This document shows positions 60,764-64,000 of a DNA stretch of 64,000 nt, one piece after another. Source of the stretch: an uncultured Lachnospiraceae bacterium (GTDB taxonomy: Bacteria; Bacillota; Clostridia; Lachnospirales; Lachnospiraceae); contig CAJTLX010000002.1 in the NCBI GenBank assembly GCA_910577165.1, positions 62,001 through 126,000 of the forward strand, in the 5' to 3' direction. Position numbers and translations under genes: made by a program. Numbering within the stretch: the stretch's first letter is position 1; every line of letters begins with the position of its first letter. Below the pieces are notes generated by a model. It was not told the DNA's origin. It made no database searches and saw only the letters and a program-made list of their open reading frames with translations.

Positions 60764-61873
60764 TTATTTGAGCCATTTTCTCGCCTCATAATACTGTTTC
60801 CAGAGTCCGCCTTCCTTGCCGCTCTTATCCCGGATAACCGTATTAAAATATCCTTTTATCTTGTCGAGATCATCCTTGTTTTCCTTGGAAACCGCCCCTA
60901 CAAGATTCTGAACAAGACAATCCACATCCATATGCCCGTCCCCGTAATAATAACCGGTCAGCATGGTCTGGTAGTAGACGGAAACCGCTTCAGCCGTACT
61001 CATCACCGCCGCAGGCTTATCAATCCGGTGTCCGTAAGAAGAAATACCCTCCCGCAGCTCATGGTAGGTGGAGGCAAGCAATTCTGCCACATCCTCGTCC
61101 GCATCCATCTTTACACCGCCCTCCCCCGCAAGCTTTGTGACCTCATTTAAGATAATCTGCTTTTCCAGCGCGACTTCACGCACTGGCATTACTGTCTCAA
61201 AATTAAAACGCCTCTTTAGCGCGCTACTCATCTCATTTACACCCTTATCCCGCGTATTTGCTGTGCCAATCACATTAAAGCCTGGACGCGCGAACAAAAA
61301 GCCATCATCGCCAAGCTCCGGCACATTGAGTACCTTATCACTTAGGACGCTGATCAAGCTGTCCTGGATTTCCGCCGGAGTTCTTGTAATTTCCTCAAAG
61401 CGTGTCAAAATTCCCTTTTCCATCCCGACATAGAGCGGAGCGGGCACCAACGCCTCACGACTCGGTCCTTTTGCAAGTAAGAGCGCGTAATTCCACGAAT
61501 ATTTAATCATATCCTCGGTGGTTCCCGCCGTCCCCTGAATGGTGTTTGTGCTGACCCCACTGATCGCCGCGGAGAGAAGTTCGGAGAGCATGGTTTTTGC
61601 TGTTCCCGGCTCCCCGACAAGCATCAGACCACGGTTACCCGCCAGCGTGACAATACAACGCTCCACTAACGCGTTGTTGCCAAAATATTTTTTTTCAATA
61701 TGGTATTCTTTCCCTTCATATTGTACTGGCTGTGTGCTGCCCAAAATAAAAGTGCGCACCGCCGTCGGCGACATACGCCAATTTTCCGGTCTGCGCCCGG
61801 TATCAATATTTCGAAGAACTTCAAGTTCTTCCTTATACCGAACCTCAACCGGCGGTTTAATACTTTCCTGCAT
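60764..61873 (-). CDS. MoxR-type AAA+ ATPase
   Basis: A 369-residue AAA+ protein. Walker A VGEPGTAKTMLS (87-94 core), Walker B GILTRFEEITRT (E160/E161), sensor 1 IGTANTRDKGVN (N206) and arginine motif ALKRRFNFE. GTAKT and FEE in these places are MoxR/RavA-like features. MoxR ATPases act with VWA proteins as chaperones or metal-insertion machines. The matching VWA, SWIM and DUF5682 genes lie at 3.9-15 kb on the same strand, but here the direct neighbours are TldD/TldE and a nucleoside phosphorylase. This is the motor of the proposed module. Confidence 0.88.
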   Translation of the reverse strand: MQESIKPPVEVRYKEELEVLRNIDTGRRPENWRMSPTAVRTFILGSTQPVQYEGKEYHIEKKYFGNNALVERCIVTLAGNRGLMLVGEPGTAKTMLSELLSAAISGVSTNTIQGTAGTTEDMIKYSWNYALLLAKGPSREALVPAPLYVGMEKGILTRFEEITRTPAEIQDSLISVLSDKVLNVPELGDDGFLFARPGFNVIGTANTRDKGVNEMSSALKRRFNFETVMPVREVALEKQIILNEVTKLAGEGGVKMDADEDVAELLASTYHELREGISSYGHRIDKPAAVMSTAEAVSVYYQTMLTGYYYGDGHMDVDCLVQNLVGAVSKENKDDLDKIKGYFNTVIRDKSGKEGGLWKQYYEARKWLK

Positions 61874-61957
61874 GATTCCCGTCCTTTCTGCTTCTCTAAA
61901 TATCTGCTCCGGCTTTCCCTCTGTTAAAATTCCTTCACCGCTTTAATTTTAAAAATA

Positions 61958-63169
61958 TCAGGTATGCCCCAATTTCATCCGCACAAGAATCTGCTTGTCA
62001 TTAAATACCGGGTTGTCGCTACCCACACCGATAAAATCCCTGCCAAACATATCAAACATATTGCTGACCAGCGTAAATTCCGGCAGTCTGCCAAGGAATT
62101 TCTCGCCATCACAAAGATACGCCATCTGCACGGGCATCACATACTCGCCCTTCTCGTTAAACCCGCCGCCACTGTAGCGAACTGGCACAATGGAGAGCCT
62201 CTTATCAAGCAGCTCTTTTACCGTTTTTTCACTGCGGGTAATCCGGAAATTCACATTCCCATTTGACGGGATATCCGCATAATTTCTCCACGCGCTCCCC
62301 GTATGTTCCACACCGTATTTTTGGGCAATCCTCTTATCCGAATACCCCCTAAGTACCACACCGTTTTCAATATAGGCAAGCTTGTCGCCAGGAAGGACAA
62401 CCCCCTCGCCGTCAAAGAAATTGTTATGCCAGCATTCCGCATCCGTCACATCATGACAGAGCGTAAATTTGTCGGAAAAAACCTTCTCCCCAATTTTTCC
62501 CGATAAAAGAGAAGTGCCAAGAGAGAGTTTCTCCGCATCCAGACTTTCCGAAAGTTTTCCAAGAAAACCATAATATTGTATCTGAACAATAATTTCCTCC
62601 GGAAGTTCTGCTTCTCTTTCAAAATTTGAGAGATAATTGTCCGCCATCGCGTAAAGTTTATCCACATCAAAATTTCTTAGTCCGATACCAAACCAGCCGT
62701 CACTAATATCCTTGCTGTCCTTGTGCTTAAAGGAAAAATCCGCGTGTACCGAGCAGTCTTTTTGTGAATAATTTAATCCCCGCTCATTTTGCTGTCCAGA
62801 CTCTGTTTTTCTCTGTCTGACATTTCCATTTAACCGGAAATCCGGATATTTGGAATGGAGATGAGAAAGTGCCTCCTCTGCCAAATCAAAAATTTCCTTG
62901 TCTGTAAGCTCCCTCTCCGTCTTGTCGCGATGCCTTTCCCCGGTTTCTAACTCAAACGGATATGGTCTTTTAAGTTCCAGATTTTTCCTGGCTCTCGCAT
63001 ATCCCTCCTCGTCCGACATCTCTCCCTCCTGGTAATGTACACCCAGAAGACCGTCCTCCCCCACACGGAAAGAGTAAGTACTTAAATTACTTTTATCAAA
63101 TGAAATAATCTTATTCTCTTCAATATTTACCTGGGAATTCGTATTGATCGATATAAATTTTTCCTTCAT
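61958..63169 (-). CDS. TldE/PmbA-like subunit
   Basis: A 403-residue protein of the TldD/PmbA family. It has the shared C-terminal fold (GEGVVLPGDKLAYIENGVVLRGYSDKRIAQ and GRLPEFTLVSNMFDMFGRDFIGVG) but no HExxxH, so it is the non-catalytic partner (TldE/PmbA role). The long N-terminal part differs from textbook PmbA. It follows TldD by 22 bases. In known systems TldD and TldE together form a peptidase that unfolds its substrate through a narrow tunnel and processes small peptides such as microcin B17 precursor. The MoxR gene comes next. Confidence 0.75.
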   Translation of the reverse strand: MKEKFISINTNSQVNIEENKIISFDKSNLSTYSFRVGEDGLLGVHYQEGEMSDEEGYARARKNLELKRPYPFELETGERHRDKTERELTDKEIFDLAEEALSHLHSKYPDFRLNGNVRQRKTESGQQNERGLNYSQKDCSVHADFSFKHKDSKDISDGWFGIGLRNFDVDKLYAMADNYLSNFEREAELPEEIIVQIQYYGFLGKLSESLDAEKLSLGTSLLSGKIGEKVFSDKFTLCHDVTDAECWHNNFFDGEGVVLPGDKLAYIENGVVLRGYSDKRIAQKYGVEHTGSAWRNYADIPSNGNVNFRITRSEKTVKELLDKRLSIVPVRYSGGGFNEKGEYVMPVQMAYLCDGEKFLGRLPEFTLVSNMFDMFGRDFIGVGSDNPVFNDKQILVRMKLGHT

Positions 63170-63191
63170 TACCTAACCTCCATAACCTATA

Positions 63192-64000
63192 CTAATTTAC
63201 CGTCAATTTCTTTACTCTTATTGTCGGTCCGCCCGCTGAAACCGGCGCGCTCTGCCCGTTTTTCCCGCAAGTGTAGGTATCGAACAAAATAAAATCATTC
63301 CCGACCGCATCAATATCAAACAGGGTTTTAAACACATTTCCGGTAATTACATTGGCGCGGACGGGCTCACAGAGCTTGCCTTTGCGGATGCGGTAACAGA
63401 GATTCGGCTGCATCGTAAATGTGGCGGAACCCGTGCCGTAATTGACTCCGTACACATAGATACCATCCTCCACTCCGCTGATAATCTCCTCCGGTGTATC
63501 TTCCCCTTTTTTTAGATAAGTATTGGTCATTCTGACCATCGGAGAAAAGTAATAGTCCTGCGCACGGGCATTTCCCGTAATCTCTTCGTTCAAAACGGAG
63601 GCGGATTTCGCATCGTGCAGTCTGCCAGTTAAAACGCCATCTTTGATTAGCCAGGTTTCTTTTGCCGGATTGCCCTCATCGTCAAACGGCGTATACCCAT
63701 TATTTTCCATATCTCCGCTGTCGCAGATGGATACTTTTTCATTTCCAACCTTTTTGCCTATCACCCACTCATCCTGCAAAGTCTTATCGTTAAGCATAAA
63801 ATCCGACTCGCTCTTATGCCCGAAACTCTCATGGGTAAACATCGCTGTGACGAGAGGTGCTAAGATACAGGTGTAATCCCCCGCCTCCACATCGACCGCA
63901 TTCCTCGCATAATCAAGATAGCGGTCACGCTCCGCGATAATCTCATCCTCCCTGTTTTTTAATGCATCAAATTTAAGCTCCTGATAATATTTTCCCGCAC
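63192..64000 (-). CDS. tldD: TldD-like metallopeptidase, 5' end off window
   Basis: The open frame continues without a stop to the last base of the window (it includes YYQELKFDALKNREDEII), so the ATG is outside; the GTG at 63890 is internal. FTHESFGHKSESDFML holds HExxxH, the zinc motif of TldD, followed by CDSGDMENNGYTPFDDEGN and GRLHDAKSA, and RAQDYYFSPMVRMTNTYL, and near the end FLKKGE-like NVFKTLFDIDAVGND. All are TldD features. It forms a two-subunit peptidase with the next gene. It opens the minus-strand group TldD, TldE, MoxR, nucleoside phosphorylase. Confidence 0.85.
   Translation of the reverse strand, partial: AGKYYQELKFDALKNREDEIIAERDRYLDYARNAVDVEAGDYTCILAPLVTAMFTHESFGHKSESDFMLNDKTLQDEWVIGKKVGNEKVSICDSGDMENNGYTPFDDEGNPAKETWLIKDGVLTGRLHDAKSASVLNEEITGNARAQDYYFSPMVRMTNTYLKKGEDTPEEIISGVEDGIYVYGVNYGTGSATFTMQPNLCYRIRKGKLCEPVRANVITGNVFKTLFDIDAVGNDFILFDTYTCGKNGQSAPVSAGGPTIRVKKLTVN

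Overview
The window reads as a low-to-moderate GC Firmicute chromosome, most likely class Clostridia and probably family Lachnospiraceae (inference). Support: purine-rich AGGAGG-type ribosome binding sites almost everywhere, consensus sigma-A promoters with 17-base spacers, an SpmB-type sporulation protein, GH94 and GH51 enzymes for plant glycans, a LytTR/DUF3021/ABC set, and two small families (DUF6323- and DUF6179-like) that I associate with Clostridia. I see no rRNA, tRNA, phage structural gene or CRISPR array.

Layout. 0-1.5 kb: a DUF4276 (TOPRIM-like) plus AAA ATPase pair, cut by the window edge. 1.6-15 kb: on the minus strand, genes for a SWIM zinc-finger protein, a VWA (MIDAS) protein and a DUF5682 protein, with small accessory genes between them (Nudix, GNAT, SdpI-like, a formylglycine-enzyme-like protein, two unrecognised proteins). 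An IS200/IS605 element sits at 7430-9264 and splits one host gene; the junction can be restored in frame. 15-30 kb: assorted genes: a GNAT, a lipoprotein with an HEXXH motif, a MerR-methyltransferase fusion, a two-component system beside a three-gene ABC transporter, spmB, a PIN/NYN-like protein and an ABC-F protein with a long structured leader. 31-38 kb: a GH51 arabinofuranosidase, a DUF4065 (Panacea) antitoxin with a membrane partner, a GH94 phosphorylase and a dead AAA/DUF4143 gene. 38-43 kb: an ABC exporter divergent from LytTR-DUF3021, then the DUF6179/DUF6323 pair. 43-51 kb: a CapA-like protein, then a GrpE-like protein and two tandem Hsp70-like proteins, one of which has lost a 230-residue N-terminal domain. 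51-56 kb: an ECF sigma/anti-sigma pair, and AraC, MFS and DUF1349 genes. 56-64 kb: on the minus strand, TldD and TldE, a MoxR AAA ATPase, a nucleoside phosphorylase, a UvrD-type helicase with an extra C-terminal Cys/His domain, and a transglutaminase-like protein.

How they may work together. MoxR ATPase, VWA, SWIM and DUF5682 proteins are known to travel together in bacteria as a MoxR-VWA module. All four are here on one strand, but MoxR (with TldD/TldE) is about 46 kb from the DUF5682-VWA-SWIM part, which suggests a module split by insertion or rearrangement. The GrpE-like/Hsp70-like cluster looks like a private chaperone set with a duplicated motor and is the best candidate for something undescribed. 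The DUF4065/membrane-protein pair, with a near-consensus LexA box next to its promoter, is a likely toxin-antitoxin system that may respond to DNA damage.
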